Assembly: GCA_023055355.1 (NCBI GenBank)
Contig: JALJCS010000054.1
Coordinates: 2,170,001 to 2,234,000, forward strand
Reading direction: 5' to 3'
DNA: 64,000 nucleotides
Source: Agelaius tricolor
Lineage: Eukaryota > Chordata > Aves > Passeriformes > Icteridae
Each line of letters starts with the position of its first letter. The stretch's first letter is position 1. Made by a program: the position numbers and the translations under genes. The notes beneath the pieces were generated by a model. The model saw only the letters and a program-made list of their open reading frames with translations. It made no database searches and was not told where the DNA came from. Below, in pieces: positions 1 through 11,144 of this stretch.

Positions 1-90
1 GGCTCCAGGAGCTGCTCACTCTCCGAGGGGAAGGAGCCACGGGCAGGAACCAGAGCAGGGAACTCCTGCCCGTGCCGGGGCCTTGTCCCT

Positions 91-180
91 GCCCTGGCCA
101 AGCCACTGCCTCTCTCTGTGCCTCAGTGCCCCTCTGGGGTGTTTCCTACCTCACAGGGCTGTTGTGAGGTGTGACAAAGG
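91..180 (+). mobile_element. MIR-like ancient SINE relic
   Basis: The stretch runs from 'CCAAGCCACTGCC' through 'TCTCTGTGCCTCAG' to 'CTACCTCACAGGGCTGTTGTG'-type sequence. This is the order of the MIR core: the 'cctcagtttcc' block followed by 'ctacctcatagggttgttgtgag'. The match is diverged and partial. MIR copies survive as fossils in birds. A chance match is possible. Confidence 0.45.
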
Positions 181-657
181 TGTTCTGGAGGGCTCCCACC
201 CCTCCATCCAAGGTGCTGTTGACCTGCACAGTTGGTGCCACTTTCCTGTGACTTGACCTGCGGCTCGATCAGGGTCTGAGATGACAACAAAGACTTGGAA
301 AAGTCCCCTGGCTCCTCTGGCTCTTTTCTTGCTCCCTGTCCCCTGGGCCTTCAGGCACCAGGGGCATCTCCAGGGCTCTGCCCACACCAGGGCAGGCAGA
401 TCCCAGGGTCCTGTGACCTGGGATCCAGCTGGGTGTGACCTCTCAGATCCCATCTGACCTGGGCAAAATCCTTTTGGGATGTGTCCAGCCATGATGTAGG
501 TTCAGGGAGAGCCCTCAGGCAGCTGCTCTGGGCCTTCCTTGCCCCCAGTGTCCCCATTGTCCCCAGCTTGTGGGTGAGGCTGCCTTAACCCAAGCTGTCC
601 TTACCCTTGGGCTCTGTTCTGGAGTTGCTGGTCTCACACCTGGGTCTTCCCTGAAAC
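181..657. other. Unique sequence, no gene seen
   Basis: GC-rich, non-repetitive DNA. Short open frames on both strands lack protein-like composition or any motif I recognise. Confidence 0.5.
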
Positions 658-880
658 ATCCTCAGGAGGAATTTCCCCATGGAAAGGGTGCTCAGGCCTT
701 GGCAGGGGCTGCCCAGGGAGGTTTGGAGTGCCCATCCCTGGAGGTGTCCAAGGAAGGCCTGGACAGGGCACTCAGAGCTCCGGGCTGGGGACAAGGGGGG
801 ATTGGGCACAGCTTGGGCTGGGTGACCCTGGAGGGATTTTCCAGCCTCAGTGATCCTGGGGCTCTGTGATCCCTGGTACC
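658..880 (+). mobile_element. CR1: CR1 LINE 3' fragment
   Basis: 'GCTGCCCAGGGAGG', 'CCCATCCCTGGAGGTGT' and a terminal 'TTTTCCAGCCTCAGTGATCC' reproduce the CR1 3' end in order, ending in a degenerate ATTCTATGAT-type tail. The copy is 5'-truncated, as is usual for CR1, and carries no open reading frame. Confidence 0.8.
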
Positions 881-1132
881 CCCATATCTTTGGTGGTTCA
901 TGGATATGTGGCTGGGATCAAGGATCCAACACCTCTTAGTCTGATAACAAAATCAGGAAACCAGTGTCACTGAGGATGGAAGGGACGGGGGCTGGAAGGG
1001 AAGGGGTTGGTTGGGGCTGCTCTCGAGATCAGTGTCCCTGGGCTTGGACTCTGGCCCACCAGTGCCACCCTCCTGGCCATCACAGGCCCTTCCTCTAGCC
1101 CTGGGCAGGGCCCCCTCCATACTGCATGTGCT

Positions 1133-1358
1133 GTCACACTGGGTCACACTGGGTCACACGGGGTCACACTGGGTCACACAGGGTCACACAGGGTCACACT
1201 GGATCACGCTGGGTCACACAGGGTCACTCTATCACACAGGGTCACACTGGGTCACACTGGGTCACACAGGGTCACACTCTGTCACACTGGGTCACACAGG
1301 GTCACACTGTCACACAGGGTCACACTGGGTCACACTGTGTCACACTGGGTCAGGGGGC
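1133..1358. repeat. 10-bp minisatellite (GGGTCACACT)n
   Basis: About 22 imperfect copies of GGGTCACACT/GGGTCACACA with occasional GGATCACGCT, and deletions that shift the phase. Short stop-free frames arise in several phases and are not genes. Confidence 0.95.
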
Positions 1359-1440
1359 TCAGACTGAGCCCTTGAGGCTGGGGAGGGGTTGGCAGAGCCC
1401 CTTTGTGCCTCAGGGCTGCTGCCCAGTGGGGCTGACCCAG

Positions 1441-1516
1441 GGCCCATCCCATCCCATTATCCCATCCCATCCCATTATCCCATCCCACTATCCCATCCCA
1501 TCCCATCCCATCCTCA
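1441..1516. repeat. CCCAT-type minisatellite
   Basis: Repeated ATCCCATCCCATT units of 5 and 10-15 bp (CCCAT with interspersed CCCATTAT). Confidence 0.85.
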
Positions 1517-1701
1517 GGCAGGGATGTGGGATCCATTCAAGGCTGTGGCTCGATGCTCCCTGCCGGCCCAGGTGTGCCCAGCTGTGCCCAGCTGTGCAGC
1601 TGGGTGTGTCCACCCTGCCACACCCGCTGTGGGACGCGGTCCGAGGGCCTGGCAGGGCTCGGGTTTGGGGTCCGAGAGGGTTTGGATGCCCGGCGGCGCT
1701 A
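1517..1701. other. Unique GC-rich spacer
   Basis: Non-repetitive DNA apart from a short GTGCCCAGCT duplication. No gene is seen. Confidence 0.4.
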
Positions 1702-1816
1702 GATGGCAGCAGATGGCAGCGGATGGCAGCAGATGGCAGGGGATGGCAGAGGATGGCAGGGGATGGCAGAGGATGGCAGGGGACGGCCGGGGATAGCAGG
1801 GGATGGCCAGGGATGG
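1702..1816. repeat. 10-bp minisatellite (GGATGGCAGA)n
   Basis: About 11 copies of GGATGGCAG(A/G/C) with drift at the right end to GGATGGCCAG. It has high G density on the plus strand. Confidence 0.9.
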
Positions 1817-2039
1817 CCACGAACCCTCTGCTCAGCCTCCTCTCATTGCCAGGATCACGTCCCCCGGTGCAGCTTCTCTCCTTCATCTTCCTCCCCTGCC
1901 CCGTCATTTATAAACCCATCAAAATCATCAGCTGGGCAGGAACCTGCTGAGCGCTCCTGATGAGCTTCAGCTTCTCCCTGCAGACCTCTCCTTTCATCAG
2001 TGGAATGGGTGAAGGGCTGGGAATGTTGCCCTGGAGAAG

Positions 2040-2380
2040 GGAAGGCTCCAGGCAGAGCTCAGAGCCCCTGGCAGGGCCTGCAGGGGCTCCAGGAGAGCTG
2101 CAGAGGGGCTGGGGACAAGGCCTGCAGGGACAGGAGCCAGGGAATGGCTCCCACTGGGAAAGGGGAGATTGGGCTGGGATCTTGGCAAGGAATTCCTGCC
2201 TGGGCTGGAATTCCCAGAGCAGCTGGGGCTGCCCCTGGATCCCTGGCAGTGCCCAAGGCCAGGTTGGACATTGGGGCTTGGATCCACCTGGGACAGTGGG
2301 AGGTGTCCCTGCCCATGGATGGGGTGGCACTGGGTGGGATTTAGGATCCCTTTGACCCAACCCATTCCATGACTGTGCCT
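2040..2380 (+). mobile_element. CR1: CR1 LINE 3' fragment, partner of the inverted copy at 6826
   Basis: The 3' CR1 landmarks appear in sense order: 'CTGGATCCCTGGCAGTGCCC', 'AAGGCCAGGTTGGACA', 'GGTGTCCCTGCCCATGG', then 'CCCATTCCATGAC'. The left part ('GGCAAGGAATTCCTGCC', 'CTGCAGGGACAGGAGCC') matches the reverse complement of 6826-7140 closely, so both belong to one CR1 subfamily. Confidence 0.88.
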
Positions 2381-2477
2381 GCACCTCCCTGGCCATTCAG
2401 GGCTCTCTGTCACCCACTCCTGAAGCTGCTCAGGATCTCCTGACCTCAGGCAGGTGTTGTCTCTGTCTCCCTGCCTT

Positions 2478-2530
2478 GGTTCCCCTCTCCAGACCTTGGC
2501 TCCCCTTTTCCAGGCCCTGGCTCCCCTCAG
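2478..2530. repeat. Short 24-bp direct repeat
   Basis: Two to three copies of a pyrimidine-rich unit containing CAGACCTTGGCTCCCC. Confidence 0.5.
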
Positions 2531-2705
2531 ATGCCAAATGGAGTCTCCAGTCCTGTCCCAGCTGTGCTGGCCCCCACCAGGGAGCTGTGACAGCTTTGGG
2601 CCCCTCAGGGTGTGCCCGGGGTGAGGAGGGACAGGAGCAGGGACAGGTGATGGAGGGGACACACAGGGGGTCCTGGGGGCTCCCAGGGCTGCAGCAGCTG
2701 GAGCC

Positions 2706-3097
2706 TGTGGTATTTTTGGGGTCCCCTGTCATGGGGAGGAAAGGTGAATCTGACTCCATGTCCTTAGAAGGCTTTTATTTATTATATTATGCTATACTAA
2801 AACTATACTAAAGAATAGAGAAAGGATACAGACAGAAGACTTAACAAGATACTAATGAAGAACTCGTGATTCTCTCCAGAACCTCAACACAGCTGTCTGT
2901 GATTGGTCATTAAGTTAAAACAATTCACGTGAGACCAATGAAACAATGACCAGTTGGTCAACAATGTCCAGACCACATCCCAAAGCAGCAAACACAGGAG
3001 CAGCAATCAGATCATTGCTGTTTGCATCCCCCTCTGAGGCTGCTCAGCTTCCCAGGGGCAGAAATCCTGGCGAGGGGATTTTTCAGAGAGTGTGGCA
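2706..3097 (-). mobile_element. Solo ERV LTR, diverged copy of the 385-bp family
   Basis: The right-to-left order matches the family at 10027, 28860, 44824 and 60012: 'GAATCTGACTCCATGT', 'AGAAGGCTTTTATTTA', 'ACTAAAACTATACTAAAG', 'CTGTGATTGGTCATTAA' and 'AGGCTGCTCAGCTTC'. It is more diverged than the others. No internal retroviral sequence flanks it, so it is a solo LTR. Confidence 0.75.
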
Positions 3098-3374
3098 GTG
3101 CCAGGAGCCCTTCCTGGGGCACTCTGGGGGAGCCATCTCAGGACACGTTCCCTCCTCGGCTCCGAGGGGCCCCAGGCTGCCCCCTCTGCTGTGGTGTCCT
3201 GGCCTGGGCAGGCTCTGTCCCCGGGGTGCAGGACAAGGTGACAGTGCTGATGTAACCTGTGAACCACAGAATGTCCTGAGCTGGGTCCACCAGGATCATC
3301 CAGCCCTGCACAGGACACTCCAACAGGCACTCCACCCTGTGCCTGAGCGTGCTGCCCAATGATTTTTAAACAAT

Positions 3375-3450
3375 TCCTTTTATTTTCTCATCTCTTTTTT
3401 TTTTTCTTCTTTTTACGTTTCTCTTCCCTTTTATTTTTCTCCCTTCCTGC
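3375..3450. repeat. T-rich pyrimidine tract
   Basis: A run of T and C (including an 11-12 base T run) on the plus strand. It is a simple low-complexity tract. Confidence 0.7.
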
Positions 3451-3884
3451 AGCATCCTGGGCTGGAGGAGAGGAGATGAGGGGGGTGGACACCTGGAGCA
3501 GGAGCAGCAGCCCCAGGCAGGCAGAACAGCACATCCTGGGCACAGGGAGCTGCAGGCAGCCAGACATGCTCAGAGCCAAAGGGAAAATCAAAGAGGGAAG
3601 GGAAAAGGCAGTGGAGCAGTTAATGAAGAGGCTCCTGCAGCGGGAACTCGGCCATTCATCATCCTGCAGCCCTGCTCTCTGCTGAGCTTCCTTTGGCAGG
3701 AGGGATTGCTCTGTCCAGCCATCCCTGCCATCCAGGGCTGGCACCTCCCTCCTCAGAGCCGGACGGGCCTGTCAGAAATGGGATTATAGAGCACAAACAG
3801 GGAATTACAGGGACTGAGTTCTCTGCATCGGCTCCTCTGTGTGCAGGGGGAGCAGGAGAACAATGCCACTCCCAGCAGGGCAGA
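3451..3884. other. Unique sequence
   Basis: Mixed composition with no gene or repeat I recognise. The small frame at 3359-3685 begins in the T-rich tract and has no recognisable domain. Confidence 0.4.
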
Positions 3885-4440
3885 GGGGACACTGCAGGAC
3901 AGGACCTGTGGCAGTGGCAATGAGGGTTTCCAGGGCAGAGGGGACAGTGCAGGACAGTGCAGAGGTGGCAGTGCAGGACAGGACAGAGGTGGCAGTGCAG
4001 GACAGGACATGTGGCAGTGCCAGTGAGAGTCTCCAGGGCAGAAGTTGCAGTGCAGGACAGGGCAGAGGTGGCAGTGCCAGGGAGGGTCTCCAGGGCAGGG
4101 GGGACAGGGCTGAGGTGACAGTGCAGGACAGAGGTGGCAGTGGCAGTGGCAGTGAGGGTCTCCAGGGCAGAGGTGACAGTGCAGGACAGGACCTGTGGCA
4201 GGGCCAGGGAGGGTCTCCAGGGCAGAGGGGACAGGGCTGAGGTGGCAGTGCAGGACAGAGGTGGCAGTGGCAGTGGCAGTGAGGGTCTCCAGGGCAGAGG
4301 GGACAGGGCTGAGGTGACAGTGCAGGACAGAGGTGGCAGTGGCAGTGGCAGTGAGGGTCTCCAGGGCTGAGGTGACAGTGCAGGACAGGACCTGTGGCAG
4401 GGCCAGGGAGGTCCCCAGGGCTGGGGCTCCCTCAGGGCCT
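3885..4440. repeat. Degenerate composite minisatellite
   Basis: Interleaved subunits GACAGTGCAGGACAG, GAGGTGGCAGTGGCAGTGGC and GAGGGTCTCCAGGGCAG recur in variable order, giving an irregular 40-75 bp period. Copies diverge by substitutions and by subunit gain or loss. Confidence 0.85.
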
Positions 4441-5320
4441 GTGCTGAGAAGGTTTCCTGGGATGGTCAGGGCTGAGTGAATCCAGCAGCTCCCACTCACA
4501 GGACAGGGTCCAGGTGTCACCCAGGGACGTGTGACAGCAGGGACCTGCTCTCCAGTGACCTGAGGTGACCAAAGGCCACTCTGCTGGCTTGGCTTGGTGA
4601 GTCCAGAGCCAGCCATGGGTGAGCAGCCTCAGTTTCTGCCTGTCACACAAATCCAGGTGGGTTTTTTCTGCTGTTTTCTCCTCTGTCCTGCTGGGTTTGT
4701 GCCCCTGGCTGCCCTTTGCAGGAAGGAGAGCTGTGGCTGTGAGACAAAGCTTGGGCATTCTTTGGGATCCAAACCACTCCTGGCAGGGCTTCCCAGGCTC
4801 CTCAGCAGAGCCTTTCCCAGGAGGGTTCAGCACATGTGGAGCCTTTGTGTTGCAAACATCCCAGGCCTGAGTCAGGCCCTCTGCAGGGCTCTGTTCCCAG
4901 CCCTCCATTATCATCAGTGCTGCAGTTTGTCTGTGCATGTTTTCCTTTTCTACAGCAGCGCAAAAACAGCTCAGCTCCTTTGATGTTCCCTTGGCTGGAG
5001 CTCTTTGGGGTTTTGTTTTGTGGTGTGCTTTTCTTCCCTTCCCTTTCTGAGCAGGAGCAAAAGAAAATCAATTTGAACAAGGAGCAGAAAGGCTCCAAAG
5101 GCAGTGCTGATCGTCCCGAGGCTCTGCTCGGAGCCAGCCCAGCCTGGCAGGGAGGGTAAAAACAAACAGAGCTGGGACAGGCCTGGCAGGGAGGGACAGG
5201 CAAAGGGCTCAGGGACAGCCCCACCATGGCTGCAGAAATTCCTGCCCTGAGCCTCAAGCCCCACGGAGCTGTCTGGGATGGGAAATGTCCCTGCCTGGGT
5301 CAGAAATGGGCCCTGGAGTG
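4441..5320. other. Unique sequence, no gene seen
   Basis: About 0.9 kb of non-repetitive DNA, AT-richer at 4960-5100. Open frames on both strands up to about 170 codons are unsupported by motifs, splice context or composition. Confidence 0.45.
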
Positions 5321-6735
5321 GGGATGGATGGAGGGATGAAAGGATGGATGGATGATGGATGGATGGATGATGGATGGATGGATGGATGATGGATGGATGG
5401 ATGATGGATGGATGGATGATTGATGGATGATGGATGGATGGAAGGATGATGGATGATGGATGGATGATGGATGGATGGATGATGGATGATGGATGGATGG
5501 ATGGAGGATGGATGGATGGATGGATGATGGATGGATGATGGATGGATGATGGATGGATGGATGGATGGATGGATGGATGGATGATGGATGGATGGATGGA
5601 TGGATGGATGGATGGAGGATGGATGGATGGATGGATGGATGATGGATGGATGATGGATGGATGGATGGATGGATGGATGATGGATGGATGGATGATGGAT
5701 GGATGATGGATGGATGGATGGATGGATGGATGGATGGATGATGGATGATGGATGGATGATGGATGGATGGATGGATGGATGATGGATGGATGATGGATGA
5801 TGGATGATGGATGGATGGATGGATGATGGATGGATGGATGGATGATGGATGGATGGATGATGGATGGATGATGGATGGATGATGGATGATGGATGATGGA
5901 TGGATGGATGGATGATGGATGGATGGATGGATGATGGATGGATGGATGATGGATGGATGATGGATGGATGATGGATGATGGATGGATGGATGGATGATGG
6001 ATGATGGATGGATGGATGGATGATGGATGGATGGATGGATGGATGGATGGATGGATGGATGATGGATGGATGATGGATGGATGATGGATGGATGATGGAT
6101 GGATGGATGGATGGATGGATGGATGATGGATGGATGGATGGATGGATGGATGATGGATGGATGATGGATGGATGGATGGATGGATGATGGATGGATGATG
6201 GATGGATGGATGATGGATGGATGGATGGATGATGGATGGATGGATGGATGGATGATGGATGGATGGATGGATGGATGGATGATGGATGGATGATGGATGG
6301 ATGGATGGATGGATGGATGGATGATGGATGATGGATGATGGATGGATGGATGATGGATGATGGATGGATGGATGGATGATGGATGGATGGGGGATGGATG
6401 ATGGATGGATGGATGGATGATGGATGGATGGATGGATGATGGATGGATGATGGATGGATGGATGATGGATGGATGATGGATGGATGATGGATGGATGGAT
6501 GGATGGATGGATGGATGGATGGATGATGGATGGATGATGGATGGATGGATGGATGGATGGATGGATGATGGATGGATGGATGATGGATGGATGGATGGAT
6601 GATGGATGGATGGATGGATGGGGGATGGATGATGGATGGATGGATGATGGATGGATGGATGGATGGATGGATGGATGGATGGATGGATGGATGATGGATG
6701 ATGGATGGATGGATGGGGGATGGATGATGGATGGA
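5321..6735. repeat. GGAT/GAT satellite array 1 (1.4 kb)
   Basis: The plus strand is an unbroken string of the tetramer ATGG interrupted by the trimer ATG (for example ATGGATGGATGATGG). Rare variants are GGGG at 6389-6391, 6620 and 6716, GATTGATG near 5419 and GGAGGATGG. The complementary strand has no stop in this pattern, giving very long Ile-His-Pro-Ser frames that are artefacts. It has the same composition as 50265-53368. Confidence 0.98.
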
Positions 6736-6825
6736 GCTCTGGTGTTCCCAGCTGGGATCTGCTGCAGGACCTGCACAGCTGAGCCTGGGCAGTCCCAAAC
6801 ATCCAGCTGCTCCTGCCCCTTCCAT

Positions 6826-7140
6826 GGGATCATGGAATGGTTTGGGATCAGGGAAGGGACCCTAAATCCCACCCAGTGCCACCCCTGCCATGGCAGGGAC
6901 ACCTCCCACTGTCTCCCACTCCAGCCCCAGTGTCCAACCTGGCCTTGGGCACTGCCAGGGATCCAGGGGCAGCCCCAGCAAATCTGGGAATTCCAGCCCA
7001 GGCAGGAATTCCTTGCCAAGATCCCAGCCCAATCTCCCCTTTCCCAGTGGGAGCCATTCCCTGGCTCCTGTCCCTGCAGGCCTTGTCCCCAGCCCCTCTG
7101 CAGCTCTCCTGGAGCCCCTGCAGGCCCTGGCAGGTGGAGC
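6826..7140 (-). mobile_element. CR1: CR1 LINE 3' fragment
   Basis: Reading rightwards: 'ATCATGGAATGGTTTGGGAT', 'CACCCAGTGCCACCCC', 'TGCCATGGCAGGGACACC' and 'GGCCTTGGGCACTGCC', the reverse complement of the CR1 3' end. It extends through 'GGCAGGAATTCCTTGCC', mirroring 2040-2380. The element is 5'-truncated. Confidence 0.9.
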
Positions 7141-7527
7141 ACAGCTGCTGCCCAGAGCAGTTTGTCACCTGGAGGAGTCCTGCTCACCTTTGGGATGACA
7201 CGAAACCCCTGGTCCAGGTGACTGAGCTGAGCCCTGGCTGTGCCTGGCTGTGACAGGAGCAGTGACACTCTGACTCTGGAATTCCTGTGCTCCTGCCCCA
7301 GGGATCCAGTGTGGCTGGGAACAGAGAGGGTCTGGCAGGGCAGTGCCTCCATTATTGTGCTTATCCAGCCTTGAAAAAATAACTTCTGCACTGCTGGGCA
7401 CCTCTGGGGCCAGAGGCACTGCTGGGACAGCTCAGGAGGTGACAGCAGCTCTGTCACCTGGGCTGGGCACAGGGGACACCTGGGGGCAGCCAGGGGCAGC
7501 AGGAGAACCCAGAGCTGGCCTCTGCCC
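7141..7527. other. Unique spacer
   Basis: Non-repetitive GC-rich DNA, possibly an older 5' extension of the adjacent CR1. No gene is seen. Confidence 0.35.
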
Positions 7528-7965
7528 TGTCCAGGGGATCCATTGCCCAGGAGATCCATTGCCCAGGAGATCCATTGCCCAGGGGATCCATTGTCCAGGA
7601 GACCCATTGTCCAGGGGATCCACTGTCCTGTCCAGGGGGATCCATTGCCCAGGAGATTTATTGTCCTGACCAGGGGGATCCATTCCCAAGGGCATCAATT
7701 TTCCAAGGGGATCCATTGCCCTGTCAGGGGGATCCATTGCTCAGGGGGATCCATTGCTCAAGACAGAGGATCCATTGCCCAGGGGATCCACTGTCCTGTG
7801 CAGGGGGATCCATTGTCCAGGGGGATCCATTTTCCAGGGGGATCCATTGCCCAGGGCAGAGGATCCATTGCCCAGGGGATCCATTGCCCAGAGGATCCAC
7901 TGTCCTGTGCAGGGGGATCCATTTTCCAGAGGGATCCATTTTCCAGGGGATCCCTTGCCCAGGGC
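7528..7965. repeat. 18-bp minisatellite (GGGGATCCATTGCCCAGG)n
   Basis: About 23 copies. Variants change the middle (TTGTCCAGG, TTTTCCAGG) or replace it with a CTGTCCTGTGCAGG segment, giving mixed 18- and 25-26-bp units. Every unit carries a BamHI-type GGATCC. Frames open over the array are artefacts. Confidence 0.95.
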
Positions 7966-8085
7966 AGCTCAGGGCAGCTCCTCACAGCACAGGGTGTGCT
8001 CTCCCTGCAGAGCTGCCCCAGTGCCCGTGGAGCTGAGCCCAGCCCCGGTGCCTCTCTCCTGCAGGCTGTGATCCCTGGCTCTGTC

Positions 8086-8156
8086 CCAGCAGTGCCTCTC
8101 TCCTGTTTCCCCCTGTGCCCCAGCAGTGCCTCTCTCCTGTTTCCCCCTGTGCCCCA
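8086..8156. repeat. Short tandem duplication, two copies
   Basis: A unit containing CAGCAGTGCCTCTCTCCTG then TTTCCCCCTGTG occurs twice in a row. Confidence 0.75.
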
Positions 8157-9165
8157 TCCTGCAGCAGGAATTACCCCATGGCTGGTTCCAGGCTGTTCTT
8201 CTCCAGCTGCTCCTCCTCGCCGCCCTGTGCTGCTGGGGCCTTTGCTTCTGCTTTGTCTTCACCTTCCAGACTCCTCCTGAGCCTCCAAGGGGAAGATTCC
8301 CCCTTCTGTCCTTATCTGCAAGGTGAAAGGAGGGAGAAATTGTCTCCTGCCTCGGGGAAGATAAGTCACGTTGGCTTCTCCTTCTTTAGAAAACTCTCTA
8401 ATGCCATTTATCAATTAATTACTGGGTTGCATTTCTGTCCATTAATTCCCCCTGCTGTCTCTCCGTTTTGGAAAGGTCTGTGATGTTCAGGCTCTAATTG
8501 TCCTGTTCTCAACCTGCTTTCTTTCTCATTTTCAAGTTAAGTGGATACCAGAGCCTTCTGTATCGGCTCCTTTCTCTCCCCTGCAGATTTCCCTGCCCCC
8601 CTTCTCCTCCTCCCCCGCCGTGTTCCAAAAGGATTTCACTGGGTTTGGGGGGAGTGGATTAAACTGTGTGGCCCAGGCTGTAACTCCTAATTCTGCTCAG
8701 GAATCAATTGTTGTGTTCCAAGGAAAACATTTTCACTTGGAACTTTTGCACTGGCAGATCCACTTTCAGGTCACCTGCAACATGCTGTGGTTTTATATCA
8801 ATCTCAGTCCCTTGTTTGGGTTGAAATAACCAAGCCAGACAATTTTGAAAGAGAAAAGCTTCAATTTACCTTTTCCCCCCAAGAAAAACCATTTGATGTC
8901 TCTGTTTGAAACAATATTTCCCTTGTTTCACTTCAGCTTAAAACACAAAAGTATTTATTTGAAATGGGAAGAAGTACCCACGTAAACAAAATGTGTTTAT
9001 TTTGTTCCAGTGATCTGCCAGTGACAAATGGAAAAGTACAGCTTTGGGATGGGTCCAGAGGAAGGTTTTCCCTCAGTTCAATCACTTAATCACAGAGCCT
9101 TGCTCACCCTCCCCTGGCCCAGGATGCCCATCCCTGCTGCCATGGCAGGGGCAGAAATGAACCCG
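8157..9165. other. AT-richer unique island
   Basis: One of the longest array-free stretches. It has AT-rich blocks at 8380-8450 and 8700-9020 (for example TATCAATTAATTACTGGG). There are no convincing exons and no transposon signature I recognise. It could hold conserved noncoding DNA. Confidence 0.45.
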
Positions 9166-9179
9166 TGAGCCCTGCTGGG

Positions 9180-9350
9180 ATTGCCTGGTGCTGGGATTGA
9201 TCCCTGAGCCAGGTGTGCACACCTGGGCAGGCTCAGGGCCCTGCTGGGATTGATCCCCGAGCCAGGTGTGCACACCTGGGCAGGCTCAGGGCCCTGCTGG
9301 GATTGATCCCTGAGCCAGGTGTGCACACCTGGGCAGGCTCAGGGCCCTGC
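9180..9350. repeat. 53-bp minisatellite, about 3 copies
   Basis: Copies start near 9185, 9238 and 9291. The unit contains CTGCTGGGATTGATCCC and the internal palindrome-like AGGTGTGCACACCTGGG. Copies are almost identical. Confidence 0.92.
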
Positions 9351-10026
9351 AGAAGGTGCTCAGGGTGGAGCCCAGGCAGAGCTCAGCACCAGGTCCCTTT
9401 CCCAGGCTGCTGCAGGGTTCTGGAGGCCATCCCAGAGCCAGCCAGGAGAGAATGCTTTACAAACCCCCAGCTTTGGTCAGAAGGGAAAGGAGAATTTCCT
9501 GCTGCATCCAGAGCCCCCTGGCTCCACTGAGCCGTGCTTGGGGCTCAGGGTGGGGCTCTTGGGGTGGCCTGGGCAGCAGCTGGGCTGATGGTCCCGTGTG
9601 TTCCCTGCAGCTCAGGATTTGCCATGTTCTCCTGATCCAGAGAGGAGCAGCTGTGTCTGCCCCCCATTGCTGGGGGTTAGAGCTGTGGGAGCTCTCCAGG
9701 CCCCATTAACCCCCAGAGGTTCACCCCAGCCCAGCCCACACCTGCCACAGCTGTTTGCTCCTCCTCAAAGCCATGGATTTCCCATCCCCATCCCCATCCC
9801 CTCCTCTCCAGGCTGCTCTTCTCCTTCTCCACGGGAGGGTTCCTGTGCTCCCATCCCACCCAGGGCACCCAGCAGCTCCCTCTGCACCCCAGGCCCCTTC
9901 CTGGCTGCTGCTGGCTCCTCTCCTGCTGGGAATGTTTTCCTGCATGGATGGAGACCCTCAGAGCACCCACAGCACCCCATAAATGCCACCCTACTCTTGT
10001 TTATTATGAGGAAGAAGCTGCTGTGG
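9351..10026. other. Unique sequence
   Basis: GC-rich DNA with a short CCCATCCCCATCC run near 9781-9805. No gene is recognised. Confidence 0.4.
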
Positions 10027-10412
10027 TGTGACCGTGCTCACAGGGGTCCCAGGATGAGGGAAGAGATGAGGATCTGACTCCATGTTTCAGAAGGCTGATT
10101 TATTATTTTATGATATATATTACATTAAAACTATACTAAAAGAATAGAAGAAAGGGTTTCATCAGAAGGCTGGCTAAGAATAGAATAGAAAGGAAAGAAT
10201 GATAACAAAGGTTTGTGTCTTGGACTCTCTCTGAGCCAGCTGACTGTGATTGGCCATTAATTAGAAACAACCACATGAGCCCAATCCCAGATGCCCCTGT
10301 TGCATCCCACAGCAGCAGATAACCATTGGTTACAGTTTGTTCCTGAGGCCTCTCAGCTTCTCAGGAGGAAAAATCCCAAGGAAAGGATTTTCCATAGAAG
10401 ATGTCTGAGACA
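10027..10412 (-). mobile_element. Solo ERV LTR, 385-bp family
   Basis: Bounded by TGTGACCG at the left and ATGTCTGAGACA at the right (TGTCTC...CGGTCACA in LTR sense). Internal landmarks are 'GATCTGACTCCATGTTTCAG', 'GCTGATTTATTATTTTATGA', 'ACTGTGATTGGCCATTAATT' and 'GAGGCCTCTCAGCTTCTCAG'. Copies at 28860 and 44824 are very similar. No gag, pol or env neighbours. No convincing target duplication. Confidence 0.85.
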
Positions 10413-10796
10413 GTGTGATGTGGAACTGAAGCTGGTCCTTGCTCTGGGTCTCCCCACTGGTTGCATTCCAGTTTTTCTGCTGCCTTTGTGGAAAACAGAT
10501 CCATTTGCTCAGCTCGGCGGGGCTGAGCTGGGAGAGTTTCTCTGTTCCAGCAGGAGAAACAAACCCCCGGTGTCTGTTCCTGCTTTCCCTGCAGCCAGGG
10601 AGGTGTGAGAAAAGGGCGTTAATTGGTGACAGCTCGGATCCTCGGGCTGCAGAGTGAGAACTGAAGTCACCCTGGCAGGATGGGGCTGCAAAGGAGCCAC
10701 GAAGAGCCCTGAAATCTCCTTGGCTTCTCCTGAGAGGGTGGAACAGAGTGGACACAGCAGAGAAATCCAGGTCTCACCCCCGGAAAATTGATTTCC
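10413..10796. other. Unique sequence
   Basis: Non-repetitive, with no gene seen. A shared dispersed block starts at its right edge. Confidence 0.4.
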
Positions 10797-11140
10797 TTCT
10801 GGTGATGCAGGATGATGGAAAAATGGCAGCTCAGACAGGATCAAACTGAGGAGGAAAAATGGGGAATATGCCTGGATTTCCTTTCATTTCCCACCTCCCT
10901 GGGGTGCCATGGTGGCAGAAGAGGGGACAGAGGGAGGGGGGAAGGGGAACCTGTCTGACAAGGGGGTGCAGCTGGACCACAGGATGGATTTAGGAAAAGG
11001 TGGCCTTTAAAAATCAGATGCACAGAAAAGCACCAGTCCCAGGAACTGACAGTGCAGCTGTGTCTGGTGAGGAACCTCTGGAGGACACCTAGAGAGGCCC
11101 AGAGAGAAACTTGTGGGGCAGATTGTGGAAGGAGAAGAGT
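10797..11140. repeat. Dispersed block, copy A
   Basis: Nearly identical to 13773-14132 in direct orientation, from 'CTGGTGATGCAG' to 'GATTGTGGAAGGAGAAGAGT'. Differences are scattered substitutions plus an indel after GACAGAGG (copy B has about 16 extra bases). Family unknown: it may be an unrecognised transposon, an LTR segment or a local duplication. A shared minus-strand open frame exists but has no known motif. Confidence 0.85.
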
Positions 11141-11144
11141 AAAG

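Noticed and set aside
4971..7607. 878-codon minus-strand open frame
   Set aside because: Runs through the first GGAT array and CR1 sequence. The non-array ends are CR1 and unique DNA without protein motifs.
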